Shown here: positions 1-7,237 of the stretch, piece after piece
Numbering within the stretch: position 1 is the first letter of the stretch
Layout of the letters: each line of letters begins with the position of its first letter
From: Brevibacillus_H sp049846925
GTDB taxonomy: Bacteria > Bacillota > Bacilli > Brevibacillales > Brevibacillaceae
DNA length: 64,000 nt
Direction of reading: 5' to 3'
Assembly (NCBI RefSeq): GCF_049846925.1
Contig: NZ_JBNCMT010000020.1
Location: 41,232 to 105,231, forward strand
Position numbers and translations under genes: made by a program
Notes under the pieces: model-generated
Seen by the model: only the letters and a program-made list of their open reading frames with translations
Told to the model about the DNA's origin: nothing
Databases searched by the model: none

Positions 1-372
1 GGATTCTCAACGCTATCCAAAAGACATGTACCGGTGAATGCAATTTTGGCGAGCACATTTTTCATCTATATCGGTGTACTGATCTCATTCTTCGCAGGGA
101 ACAAAACATTTGAGTACCTCATGGCTTCGTTAGGCTATACGATCCTTATTATTTGGTTCTTTATTTGTTTGGCTCATTTGAATAGCCGAAAGAATCAGAA
201 GGAATTGACTGGATATTACGTTAAATGGTATCCGTATACCACGTGGGCAGCCATTATTTCGATTGTTTCGATCTTTATCGGAGTGCTCTTTACCACACCG
301 ATTTGGGGTACAGTGGTTACGTTGGGAATGTATTTGATGATCAGCTTGAATTACTTTAGGAAGAGCAAATAG
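1..372 (+). CDS. Amino acid permease (APC superfamily), C-terminal part
   Basis: The reading frame is open from base 1, so this is the 3' end of a gene that begins before the window. About 123 residues are visible. They contain three or four hydrophobic helices separated by short loops, including a basic loop (NSRKNQKE), and end in a short basic tail (YFRKSK). The first visible residues (GFSTLSKRHVPVNA) match the loop typical of bacterial amino-acid permeases just before a late membrane helix. Substrate cannot be told from this part. A strong hairpin directly follows the stop, so it is the last gene of its transcript. Confidence 0.7.
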   Translation, partial: GFSTLSKRHVPVNAILASTFFIYIGVLISFFAGNKTFEYLMASLGYTILIIWFFICLAHLNSRKNQKELTGYYVKWYPYTTWAAIISIVSIFIGVLFTTPIWGTVVTLGMYLMISLNYFRKSK

Positions 373-380
373 GACGTAAC

Positions 381-406
381 AAAGGACCTCTATTTAGAGG
401 TCCTTT
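381..406. terminator. Bidirectional intrinsic terminator
   Basis: Perfect 10-bp inverted repeat AAAGGACCTC / GAGGTCCTTT with a 6-base loop. It lies between the permease fragment and the convergent YHYH protein gene and can serve both strands. Confidence 0.8.
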
Positions 407-419
407 GTATTGTCTTCAA

Positions 420-1049
420 TCAATACGCCACAGTTTTAGAAATAAAACCAACTAACACTTTTCCGCTTGCATCTTTTGTAGATCCATAATAAAAGCCGTT
501 ATTCTCCCCAACTACATAAACCACGGAATTCTTTGCAGCAAATCCTCTAGCTGAAGCTGTGTTAACAGGAATTGACAATAAATAACCTTTATCTGCTTGT
601 ACTTTAACTGTTTTTGGCTTGATAACAATGTACTGTGTAAGCAAACTTCTTGATACATATCCTTTATCAATGGAAACAAATCCATCGTAAATACTTCCAA
701 GGTCGTTTATCTCATATCCATACCACAAAGTAGTTGATGGCGTTGAATCATATGGAGAAGCAAATACATTAGCCTTCTCAACTGCTACAATTGTTTTCTT
801 TTGAACTACAGGCGCTGCAGGTGTGGTCGGCTTTGGCTTGGATACAGGAGCGGATACAGGAGCAGAAACGGAACCGCTAGAGTGCCCACCATTGTGATAG
901 TGATATCCTGTACATAATCCTTTTGCTTTTGACTTGTCAGAACAATTGTGTCCACCACTGGAGTCAGTTCTGCCTGAATGTGCATCTGCTGAGACAATAG
1001 GAACGAATATTAGTGCGAGTGTGAGTACAGCGCTTAGTATTTTGTTCAC
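420..1049 (-). CDS. Secreted YHYH-domain protein
   Basis: A 209-residue protein starting with GTG; AAGGAGG lies a few bases upstream. Residues 1-23 form a signal peptide (charged start, hydrophobic core, cleavage near ADA-H). Residues 24-55 carry a His/Cys-rich motif (HSGRTDSSGGHNC, then GYHYHNGGH), the signature of YHYH-domain proteins and related to the excalibur/HNH-like H-x-Y-H cores of secreted nuclease-like proteins. A Pro/Val/Ser linker (about 58-82) leads to a C-terminal region with two SH3-like beta repeats, probably for cell-wall binding. Catalytic activity is not established for this family. Monocistronic. Confidence 0.65.
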   Translation of the reverse strand: MNKILSAVLTLALIFVPIVSADAHSGRTDSSGGHNCSDKSKAKGLCTGYHYHNGGHSSGSVSAPVSAPVSKPKPTTPAAPVVQKKTIVAVEKANVFASPYDSTPSTTLWYGYEINDLGSIYDGFVSIDKGYVSRSLLTQYIVIKPKTVKVQADKGYLLSIPVNTASARGFAAKNSVVYVVGENNGFYYGSTKDASGKVLVGFISKTVAY

Positions 1050-1210
1050 TGTAAATCCTCCTTAATTTTGGTAACATGTTGAATTATACTAACTTTTGGT
1101 GAATTTTGTAAATGCACTGCGTGAAAATAGTAGAGTAAAAAATATGATGATAATGGGGACCAAGCCTATTTTCTCTATATTCAAATAGTACAAACAAGCT
1201 TTATCTAATC

Positions 1211-1249
1211 AAAAAAGCAACTCATCTAAAAAGAATGAGTTGCTTTTTT
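1211..1249. terminator. Hairpin terminator, A/T-flanked stem
   Basis: Perfect 15-bp stem: AAAAAAGCAACTCAT pairs with ATGAGTTGCTTTTTT, loop 9 bases. U-rich in both directions. Confidence 0.75.
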
Positions 1250-1280
1250 GATTATAAAAGGGGTTCATTCCAAACAAAAT

Positions 1281-1335
1281 TGATTAAATAGTCACAGTAT
1301 TAAAATTACATTCATGGTAAAATTGGGTAAATTGT
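1281..1335 (+). promoter_or_regulatory. Repeated promoter module, copy 1
   Basis: Shares TGATTAAATAGTCACAGTAT and then ATGGTAAAATTG.GTAAA with 2421-2475. TGGTAAAAT reads as an extended -10 (TG-N-TAAAAT) without a good -35. The conserved 20-bp block upstream may therefore be an activator or repressor site. It precedes the vWA gene. Confidence 0.45.
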
Positions 1336-1494
1336 CTTATTTGTAATTGAGAGCTGCAGTAATGAGTGAAGAAGAGTTTCAGAAGTTTATTGAGGATTGA
1401 AGCAAAGTCTAATCAGCGTTTCCCTCACATATCTTAATGTTGTAAAAATTGCCCAATACACTAGTGTAAATATTCCTTAAAGAGGAAGTGTAAT

Positions 1495-2163
1495 ATGATA
1501 TCTATAAAAAAAGAAGTACAGGTAGTATTAGAAAAAAAGAAATTGCAAAATGTTGTTGCTAAAGTTGGTCTTGTTTTAGATATCACTGGCTCGATGCGCT
1601 CTCTTTACAAAAATGGAGTAGTTCAGAAAGTAGTTGAGCGAATTTTATCAGTAGCAGAAGCGTTTGATGATAATGGGGAACTAGATGTATGGGTTTACGA
1701 TCATCGTTTTACGAGACTTCCTTCTGTAACTGCTAAAGATTTTACTAATTACGTAGAACGAGAGATTCTTAACAATAGTACAGTAGAAAAGTTTGGACGC
1801 AATGACGAACCATTAGTCATGAGAGATGTGCTTAAAAAATACCTACAAGAAGAACCAAGCAAGATACCTAGTTTTGTTGTTTTTATTAATGATGGTGGAG
1901 TTAAAAAAGGTGGAGATGATCCTATTGACGATATCATCATTGAATCATCAAATCAACCTTTGTTCTGGCAGTTCGTAGGTATCGGCAATTCTGACTTTGG
2001 TGTTCTAAAAAAGCTTGATACACTTAAAGGTCGCTTAATTGATAACGCTAACTTCTTCAGCATCTCAGATATTGAGAGTATTAGCGATAGTGAATTGTAC
2101 GACAAGCTGTTAGATGAATTTCCACAATGGATGACCGAAGCAAAAAGAAAAGGTGTTTTATAA
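1495..2163 (+). CDS. vWA-domain protein, TerF-like
   Basis: 222 residues, ATG start behind AGAGGAAGTG. The fold is a von Willebrand A domain with a MIDAS-type motif DITGSM (residues 29-34), a later acidic cluster (VFINDGG around 129-135) and the pattern ELDVWVYDHRF..LPSVT seen in the vWA domain of the tellurium-resistance family protein TerF. It has no signal peptide, so it is probably cytoplasmic. TerF-type proteins occur in stress and phage-defence neighbourhoods, but their biochemical role is unclear. No TerD/TerC homologue is present here. Codon use is AT-rich like the following island and unlike sigK. Confidence 0.65.
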   Translation: MISIKKEVQVVLEKKKLQNVVAKVGLVLDITGSMRSLYKNGVVQKVVERILSVAEAFDDNGELDVWVYDHRFTRLPSVTAKDFTNYVEREILNNSTVEKFGRNDEPLVMRDVLKKYLQEEPSKIPSFVVFINDGGVKKGGDDPIDDIIIESSNQPLFWQFVGIGNSDFGVLKKLDTLKGRLIDNANFFSISDIESISDSELYDKLLDEFPQWMTEAKRKGVL

Positions 2164-2215
2164 ATACACGGATAAACCATCTGTATTGTCTTAATGACAT
2201 GAACATTTAGAAAAA

Positions 2216-2317
2216 TGGTACCATTGGTTTGATCAAAGCCATCGAGAGTTATCAGGTTGATAAAGGAACCAAGCTGGCAACCTATGCTGCCAGGTGTATA
2301 GAAAATGAAATCCTCAT
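2216..2317 (+). pseudogene. sigK fragment ending near the skin junction
   Basis: 102 bases that match 5559-5660 inside the intact sigK with seven differences. All seven are silent third-position changes. The fragment encodes G-T-I-G-L-I-K through E-N-E-I-L, has no start codon, and stops abruptly at both ends. The 3' break falls 9 bases after AATGA (2304-2308), the sequence I recall as the skin recombination core in Bacillus subtilis sigK. It is best explained as the leftover half of a target gene after an element entered sigK; a partial duplication is the alternative. Confidence 0.75.
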
Positions 2318-2364
2318 TGCATAAATGAGCATAAAAAGTTATAGGTAATCCAATAATCAAACCA

Positions 2365-2395
2365 AAGGGCATTGTCTTCGGATAGTGCCTTTTTG
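2365..2395 (+). terminator. Intrinsic terminator with UUCG loop
   Basis: GGGCATTGTC-TTCG-GATAGTGCCT, 10 pairs including G-U, followed by TTTTT. It lies just right of the sigK fragment. Confidence 0.7.
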
Positions 2396-2420
2396 ATTTG
2401 ATTATTTGTTTTACTCTATT

Positions 2421-2475
2421 TGATTAAATAGTCACAGTATCCAAAATTTCCAATATGGTAAAATTGTGTAAAATC
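2421..2475 (+). promoter_or_regulatory. Repeated promoter module, copy 2
   Basis: Second copy of the module at 1281-1335, with the identical 20-base TGATTAAATAGTCACAGTAT followed by an extended -10 candidate TGGTAAAAT. It precedes the small CxxC gene and RNA ligase genes, suggesting shared control with the vWA gene. Confidence 0.45.
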
Positions 2476-2547
2476 TACTTATCGACAATAGGTCTTTGAA
2501 TTCAAGTAATGAACTAATTCAATATTTTATTAGGAGGAATCTCATTT

Positions 2548-2649
2548 ATGACATGTACGAAATGCAATAGCACAGGTTATATTGCTGAGTATAAGCATAT
2601 CTATCAAAAAAATGAGGTGACTAATTATGAGACTTTATTGGATTTATAA
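2548..2649 (+). CDS. Small CxxC protein, 33 aa
   Basis: ATG start with a very good ribosome site (TAGGAGGAATC) 8-9 bases upstream. The peptide begins MTCTKCNSTGYI, a CxxCxGxG-like half zinc-finger, then runs polar. It may be a genuine small zinc-binding protein or the first half of a split one. Its end overlaps the start of the next small frame at 2627. Confidence 0.45.
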   Translation: MTCTKCNSTGYIAEYKHIYQKNEVTNYETLLDL

Positions 2650-2762
2650 AGAGGGATACTCTGATAATATTGCGTTTTTATGCTGCTGAAAATGCTACAA
2701 AATTAGTCGATGAAGAGTCGTCAACTGCTTATAGAGTTAAGCTAGAACAGCAGATAAAATGA
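2627..2762 (+). pseudogene. Small gene with single-base frameshift
   Basis: Starts ATG as MRLYWIYKEGYSDNIAF and stops after 20 codons. Removing one T from the T5 run near 2674 restores a 44-residue reading that ends VKLEQQIK at 2762. This looks like a frameshifted gene or a base-calling slip in a homopolymer. The product is unknown and has no membrane segment. Confidence 0.4.
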
Positions 2763-2790
2763 AGACTTGATACAAAAGCGAGGTGAAAAG

Positions 2791-2985
2791 ATGAAAAGCT
2801 CAAAAGACCAGTGTCCCAGATGTGGAAGTTATGAGATTGGAAAAGGCAAGCAAGCTGGTGATGCGGCGGTGATTCCTTTAAATAAGCTGTTTGCTTTTGG
2901 CTCTGCCATATTTCATAGAATCTGTACAAATTGTGGTTATGTTATTGATAGTTTTGTTGAAAATCCGTCTAAGTTTAAAGGATAA
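2791..2985 (+). CDS. Zinc-ribbon protein, 64 aa
   Basis: ATG chosen at 2791 because GAGGTG lies 7 bases upstream; an in-frame ATG at 2767 has no such site. The sequence holds two Cys pairs (CPRCG near residue 8 and CTNCG near 45) framing a small hydrophobic segment, the layout of a treble-clef or rubredoxin-type zinc ribbon. It is probably a nucleic-acid or protein-binding adaptor. It lies 27 bases before the RNA ligase, so the two are probably co-transcribed. Confidence 0.55.
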   Translation: MKSSKDQCPRCGSYEIGKGKQAGDAAVIPLNKLFAFGSAIFHRICTNCGYVIDSFVENPSKFKG

Positions 2986-3012
2986 AAAGGTAATTTTATA
3001 AGGAGTGAAAAT

Positions 3013-3789
3013 ATGGACTTAAAGAAAATCAATTCGCTAACTAAGTATCCAAGTATTCTTACTTATCATTCGTTAGGTGATAGAGGTCGATTGAGGGAGG
3101 AACTGTCTCAAGACAAAGGATTCAACTATTCTGATGAAATTTATGTGTATGAAAAGGTTGATGGCGAAAATTCAAGAATTGTTTTGTTCAAGAATTACTA
3201 TAATGAAATTGATTATCTGATTGGATCTAGAGAGGAACTCTTGTATGCCAAAGGAGATAGAATTGGAAACCCTTACGGAAATATAGCTGAGTTTTTAAAA
3301 CCGTTAGCCGATAAACTTCAAGAAGAGATCTTCCCGAAAGGCGATTGGGCATTAACTGTCATTTATCAAGAGTCATATGGAGGAAAAACAAAAGCAGCCA
3401 GCAACTATACCAACAAAAAGACTCAAGGATATCGTGTTTTTGATGTATTCTCTCTTAATCAGGTTGAACTCGATAATTTAATGAAGTTACCACTAGAGAA
3501 AATTGCTGAATGGCGTGAGCACGGCAAACAGCCTTTTTACTCTGAAGTCGAGAAAATGAGTTTTATAGATAGTCATGAACTGGCATATGCTCCGTTGCTG
3601 GAAACAGTTTATGGTGAGTATTTTCCCAAATCTTTAGATGAAACCTTTGATTTTTTAAAACAATTTGAGAAAACGAAAGTTGGCATTGACTCTTCTGGTA
3701 AGTCAGAGGGCATCATTGTTCGGACATCAGACCGAAAGCAAATTAGAAAAATCCGATTCGAAGATTACGAAAGAACTTTTAGAAAATAG
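3013..3789 (+). CDS. RNA ligase, Rnl2-like nucleotidyltransferase
   Basis: 258 residues, ATG start behind AAGGAGTG. It carries the covalent nucleotidyltransferase motifs in order: motif I with lysine nucleophile in EKVDGENSR (residues about 46-54), a DWALTVIYQE segment in the place of motif III, motif IV SEGIIVR (about 233-239) and motif V with lysine in IRKIRFEDYER. This is the adenylyltransferase core of the RNA_ligase/Rnl2 family, which joins 3'-OH and 5'-phosphate RNA ends using ATP. It has no DNA-ligase OB or zinc domain and is short, so it is a stand-alone RNA ligase. A role in repairing RNA cut by nucleases is inferred from the family. Confidence 0.7.
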   Translation: MDLKKINSLTKYPSILTYHSLGDRGRLREELSQDKGFNYSDEIYVYEKVDGENSRIVLFKNYYNEIDYLIGSREELLYAKGDRIGNPYGNIAEFLKPLADKLQEEIFPKGDWALTVIYQESYGGKTKAASNYTNKKTQGYRVFDVFSLNQVELDNLMKLPLEKIAEWREHGKQPFYSEVEKMSFIDSHELAYAPLLETVYGEYFPKSLDETFDFLKQFEKTKVGIDSSGKSEGIIVRTSDRKQIRKIRFEDYERTFRK

Positions 3790-3875
3790 TTAATACAATA
3801 AAAGAGCGATTTGGAAGTAATTTTAAGCAATAAATTTTTGCAAAATACAAAATAGAAGGTGGTAGTTAAAGTTAA

Positions 3876-4134
3876 ATGTTTATGGAATTTTTAACTAATA
3901 TATTCCGAAGAAAAAAAGAAACAACAACCATACGTCCACATTTTGATGTTGAGTATAAAATTGATGCTGAGTATAAAAAAATCATGGATGGAAAACGTAT
4001 TAATTGAATTTTTATTTAGGAAAACAGTCATAAGCAAAGATGACCGTTATGAGGTAGCCAATGATATTATTAAAGCTATTGCTTTAATGAATATAAAAGC
4101 AGAAAGAGACTTATTGAGTGGAGAGATAAAATAG
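3876..4134 (+). pseudogene. Small gene, probably split by frameshift near 4007
   Basis: The first frame (ATG 3876, 43 codons, ending KKIMDGKRIN then stop at 4007) is followed in another frame by FRKTVISKDDRYEVANDIIK and on to a stop at 4134. One indel near 4000 would fuse them into a soluble protein of about 86 residues. A third possibility is that the second part is translated alone from an internal ATG at 3943. No family was recognised. Confidence 0.35.
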
Positions 4135-4212
4135 TTGGAGATAAAGTGATGACCTAATAACTAATTCAAATTGGCATTTGATTAAAACGGCACTAAGGAG
4201 CAATGAAAATTC

Positions 4213-4947
4213 GTGAAAATTGAGAAACCAATAAAGGAATCGGGTATCTTTACACTATATTCAATATTATATATCTTCATTGTTGCATTATTTTCTGTAG
4301 TGATATTGTATTTTCCTATGCCAATATTAGGAGCTATATATTTTACTCAAGATGTATGGTATGTGGTTTTTGTTAAAATCATTTTTCTGTTTTTTATCCC
4401 CTTGTATATCTATAGAAAACTTGGCTATAAAATTTCTTGCATATATAAAACCAAATTAACTTGGAAATTATGTATGGCTGTGTTTTGTTGTTTTATTATT
4501 GGAAATCTTCTAAATGGCAAATACTTAGCTGAGATTTATAGAGTTGTTGCCAATGGTGGTGATATGATATGGATAAAATTCACAGTTGGACTTCTATTGC
4601 CACTTGTGCAAGCTGCTATTCCAGAAGAGATTTTCTATAGATATATACTCCAAACTCGATTGGAAAAAGTATGTGGAACGATTTTAGGTATTTCCATATC
4701 TGCCATCTTATTTGCTTTATTTCATTTTCCCTCTCGTTATTTACTTGCAAGCGGAGCCGAGGGAACTGCAGGTAACATTTATTCGGTTCTCGTAGGGACT
4801 ATTTTGCCAGTGTTTATTATCGGTATCATATTAGGATTTTTGTGGTGGAGATATAGGAACATTTGGGTTTTGATTGCATTACATTATGGAATTGATACTT
4901 TACCTTCGATTGCTTCATTACTACATATAATCAAACAGAGCCACTAA
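4213..4947 (+). CDS. CPBP family intramembrane metalloprotease
   Basis: 244 residues, very hydrophobic, about seven or eight membrane helices. It shows the Rce1/CaaX-like (CPBP, formerly Abi) motifs: EEIFYR (about 140-145), FALFHFPSR (about 174-182) and ALHYGID near the C-terminus. These provide the Glu-Glu and two His of the metal site. Members cleave prenylated or small peptides, and in bacteria are often linked to bacteriocin self-immunity. The GTG start is 12 bases after AAGGAG. No bacteriocin gene is evident beside it. Confidence 0.75.
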   Translation: MKIEKPIKESGIFTLYSILYIFIVALFSVVILYFPMPILGAIYFTQDVWYVVFVKIIFLFFIPLYIYRKLGYKISCIYKTKLTWKLCMAVFCCFIIGNLLNGKYLAEIYRVVANGGDMIWIKFTVGLLLPLVQAAIPEEIFYRYILQTRLEKVCGTILGISISAILFALFHFPSRYLLASGAEGTAGNIYSVLVGTILPVFIIGIILGFLWWRYRNIWVLIALHYGIDTLPSIASLLHIIKQSH

Positions 4948-5313
4948 TGCTAAATAAAATGGGGATTTGATTAGAAGTTTTGGGAGGACATAAGTGTTTA
5001 AAGCAAATGGGTATGTTGAATTTTGATTTTGGTGATTATCCTGTGTCATTCGCAAAAGAGTCAAATAGTGATGATTATTATTTAATTATAATTATGAAGA
5101 AACTTTTTTGAATGACTGACTGGTTTGATTGAAACAGGATATCGGTAAGAAGGATAGGGGAATTATCCCTGTCCTTTTTTTGGTAAATTCTCATTTCAGG
5201 CTAGAAACTGGTCATTCAGGAGCTTTTTACGTCTTTTCTGATCGTACATGCACGCATAGGCTCCCGCCTACATATGGTTAAGAGTAGACAGCAACTTTGG
5301 GAGGTGGCAGCTT
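4948..5313. other. Intergenic region before sigK
   Basis: 366 bases. A 34-codon frame at 5007-5111 (beginning MGMLNFDF) lies within a broken stretch whose better ribosome site (GGGAGG) serves a GTG at 4994 that stops after 10 codons, so it is probably gene debris. A terminator lies at 5150-5178. The remaining 130 bases should hold the sigK promoter; I could not place a convincing sigma-E site. Confidence 0.5.
5150..5178 (+). terminator. Intrinsic terminator
   Basis: AAGGATAGGGG / TCCCTGTCCTT stem (two G-U pairs), followed by a T-rich tract. It isolates sigK from the accessory island. Confidence 0.7.
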
Positions 5314-6033
5314 ATGTCCAGCATCTTTATGGTACTCACATTACTTTTTAAAGAGCTGTGCATGTTCGTCGCATATGTAAAAAACAATGCATTTCCTCAG
5401 CCGCTTGCGGAGGTCGATGAAGAGAAGTTTTTACGACAGATGGCGAAAGGCGATGCCTACTCACGCAACAAATTGATCGAACACAATTTGCGCCTTGTTG
5501 CTCATATTGTCAAAAAGTTTGAAAATACAGGGGAAGACAGCGAAGACCTTATTTCTATTGGTACCATCGGTTTGATCAAAGCGATTGAAAGTTATCAGGT
5601 GGATAAAGGCACCAAGCTGGCAACCTATGCAGCCAGGTGTATAGAAAATGAAATCCTCATGCACCTAAGAAGCTTGAAAAAAACACGTAAGGACGTATCC
5701 CTGCACGATCCAATCGGGACTGACAAAGAGGGCAATGAAATTACGCTAATCGATGTCCTTGGCACCGAAAACGACGAAGTGGTAGATGCCGTACAGTTAA
5801 AACTGGAATCCAGCAAAATTTATCAGCATATCCACATCCTTGATGACCGTGAAAAAGAAGTCATTATCGGGCGGTTCGGGCTGGATAAAGACAAGGAGAA
5901 GACTCAACGTGAGATTGCCAGAGAGCTCGGGATCTCCCGTTCATATGTGTCTCGCATCGAAAAGCGAGCCTTAATGAAGCTGTTCCACGAGTTTTATCGG
6001 TCGAAGCAGCAGGCTCAGGGACAGGGGAAATAG
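5314..6033 (+). CDS. sigK: RNA polymerase sporulation sigma factor SigK (pro-sigma-K)
   Basis: 239 residues with a GGGAGGTGG ribosome site. The first 20 residues are a hydrophobic pro-sequence ending immediately before YVKNNAFPQPL, the same position where SpoIVFB trims pro-sigma-K in Bacillus. Region 2 (about 55-135) contains NLRLVAHIVKKFENTGED and DLISIGTIGLIKAIESY; region 4 (about 175-230) contains DREKEVI.GRFGL and the helix-turn-helix REIARELGISRSYVSRIEKRA. It directs late mother-cell transcription during sporulation. The gene is intact and not interrupted by a skin element here. A 102-bp copy of codons inside region 2 lies 3.3 kb upstream. Confidence 0.95.
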   Translation: MSSIFMVLTLLFKELCMFVAYVKNNAFPQPLAEVDEEKFLRQMAKGDAYSRNKLIEHNLRLVAHIVKKFENTGEDSEDLISIGTIGLIKAIESYQVDKGTKLATYAARCIENEILMHLRSLKKTRKDVSLHDPIGTDKEGNEITLIDVLGTENDEVVDAVQLKLESSKIYQHIHILDDREKEVIIGRFGLDKDKEKTQREIARELGISRSYVSRIEKRALMKLFHEFYRSKQQAQGQGK

Positions 6034-6066
6034 GGAATTACAAGGTTGTATACAAAGAAAACTGAT

Positions 6067-6111
6067 AAAAGCTGGCCCATTGCAGATGTATACTGCTTTT
6101 GGTCAGCTTTT
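6067..6111 (+). terminator. sigK terminator
   Basis: AAAAGCTGGCC / GGTCAGCTTTT, 11 pairs, long loop, then TTTTGATT. Confidence 0.6.
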
Positions 6112-6237
6112 GATTGAGCGAAATGGCTTTGACATGTTTTTATTTTTGTGGTTTGAACCACTGAATTTTACACTTTTTGACAGTAGTATATGTTTCATCG
6201 GATCACAAATTATTACGCAGAAATGAGGTATTACCCA

Positions 6238-6897
6238 ATGAACAAAGCATTATCTCGGATTTTTTCTTTTGCAGTCATTTCAGCAGTTTTATCTACTTCA
6301 AGTGTGGTAAGTGCTGAAGAACTGCAACCCAAAGACGCCGCTCCAGTATCGAGCAATATTAAGTTAGAAACCGCAGGAGCCTTTACTTCCCTGCAAATCG
6401 GCGACTCCGTTCGTGTTTTCAGTGATAGTCAACAACTATTCCAAACAAAAGGCCCGCAACAAGCAGGTTCCATAAAAGACTTATTCGTCCTCCCTTATGG
6501 ACCTGCACAGGTACCATTTATCTTGGTCAAAAATGATAAAAATGGATTGATGGTTTTTAGTGATTTATGGCCGGAATTCTCCAAAGGAAAGGAAAAAGAC
6601 ATAGAAGAAGCATACGACAGCGGACGAGTGTTTTATACACCTCAAGCCAAAATTGTAAGCAAGACGGCTCACCATTATGCAGAGCAAACAGGCAACGAAG
6701 CAGTAGCTTTTATAGCCAATGATTTTAAAGATTTGAAAAAAGGTTACCACGAAGCAATCCGTGTAAAAGGAAAACTAAGAGGATTAATTATCTATGATTG
6801 CTGTCCATATCTGGTAGTAGAAAATGAAAAAAATGAGTTAATCGTATACCATGCCGGTGAAAAAGGTGCTGAGCAAGCAGGCACCATTGATCTATAA
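6238..6897 (+). CDS. Secreted protein of unknown function
   Basis: 219 residues from the ATG at 6238, chosen for GAGGT 8 bases upstream and because the signal peptide then begins normally (MNKALSRIFSF...); a longer frame from 6190 is possible. Signal peptide residues 1-27, cleavage near VSA-EE. The mature part is hydrophilic, mixed alpha/beta, with a single CC pair (YDCCPYL). No family was recognised. Monocistronic, flanked by terminators. Confidence 0.55.
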   Translation: MNKALSRIFSFAVISAVLSTSSVVSAEELQPKDAAPVSSNIKLETAGAFTSLQIGDSVRVFSDSQQLFQTKGPQQAGSIKDLFVLPYGPAQVPFILVKNDKNGLMVFSDLWPEFSKGKEKDIEEAYDSGRVFYTPQAKIVSKTAHHYAEQTGNEAVAFIANDFKDLKKGYHEAIRVKGKLRGLIIYDCCPYLVVENEKNELIVYHAGEKGAEQAGTIDL

Positions 6898-6906
6898 CAA
6901 GCAACG

Positions 6907-6935
6907 GTCGTCTCATCTGTACTAGATGGGGCGGC
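6907..6935 (+). terminator. Intrinsic terminator
   Basis: GTCGTCTCATCT / AGATGGGGCGGC, 12 pairs with G-U, followed by TTTTTTGTTTT. Confidence 0.85.
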
Positions 6936-6962
6936 TTTTTTGTTTTAACCCTCGAATGACTG

Positions 6963-6991
6963 TTGACAAAAGTCACAGGTGATTGTATTAT
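6963..6991 (+). promoter_or_regulatory. Sigma-A promoter for the S-box operon
   Basis: TTGACA (6963-6968), 17-base spacer, TATTAT (6986-6991). It lies about 55 bases before the riboswitch aptamer. Confidence 0.75.
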
Positions 6992-7047
6992 CCAATCTAT
7001 ACAAACCCGATCGACTAACTTGGGTTTAATCGACAATAAGTAGATTA

Positions 7048-7206
7048 CTCTTATCAAGAGCAGGCTGAGGGACTGGCCCGATGACGCCCGGCAACCTAAC
7101 ATTCTACAGGAATGTTAAGGTGCTAACTCCAGCAGGTACATGTACCTGGGAGATAAGAGGCGAGACCTGGTTCGAAGCCTCTTTCTCCAAGAAAGAGGCT
7201 TTTTTA
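7048..7206 (+). promoter_or_regulatory. SAM-I (S-box) riboswitch with terminator
   Basis: P1 is CTCTTATC (7048-7055) paired with GATAAGAG (7152-7159). Between them are the invariant S-box segments AGCAGGCTGAGGGACTGGC, CGATGACGCCCGGCAACC and AAGGTGCTAA.TCCAGCAGG. The terminator is AGCCTCTTTCT / AGAAAGAGGCT (7176-7200) plus T-run. The alternative antiterminator pairs AAGAGGC (7155-7161) with GCCTCTT (7177-7183), overlapping the 3' side of P1. Bound SAM therefore frees the terminator and shuts the transporter genes off; low SAM turns them on. Confidence 0.95.
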
Positions 7207-7237
7207 TTTTTCAAAATCAGTAAGGGGGAAACGATTC

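Larger units (their letters stand above)
1050..1494. other. Intergenic region between YHYH protein and vWA gene
   Basis: About 445 AT-rich bases. It holds the leader of the reverse YHYH gene, a hairpin at 1211-1249 and the first copy of a repeated promoter module at 1281-1335. A 12-codon frame at 1362-1400 (MSEEEFQKFIED) has no convincing ribosome site. No other gene is visible. Confidence 0.6.
2164..2547. other. Intergenic stretch holding sigK fragment, terminator and promoter
   Basis: Consists of a decayed copy of part of sigK (2216-2317), a UUCG-capped terminator (2365-2395) and the second repeated promoter module (2421-2475). No complete gene lies here. Confidence 0.7.

Noticed and set aside
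1362..1400. 12-codon peptide frame
   Set aside because: No ribosome site and no recognisable family; likely chance.
5180..5313. Sigma-E promoter for sigK
   Set aside because: Several CATA-like words exist but none has the right spacing to a matching -35, so no site was called.
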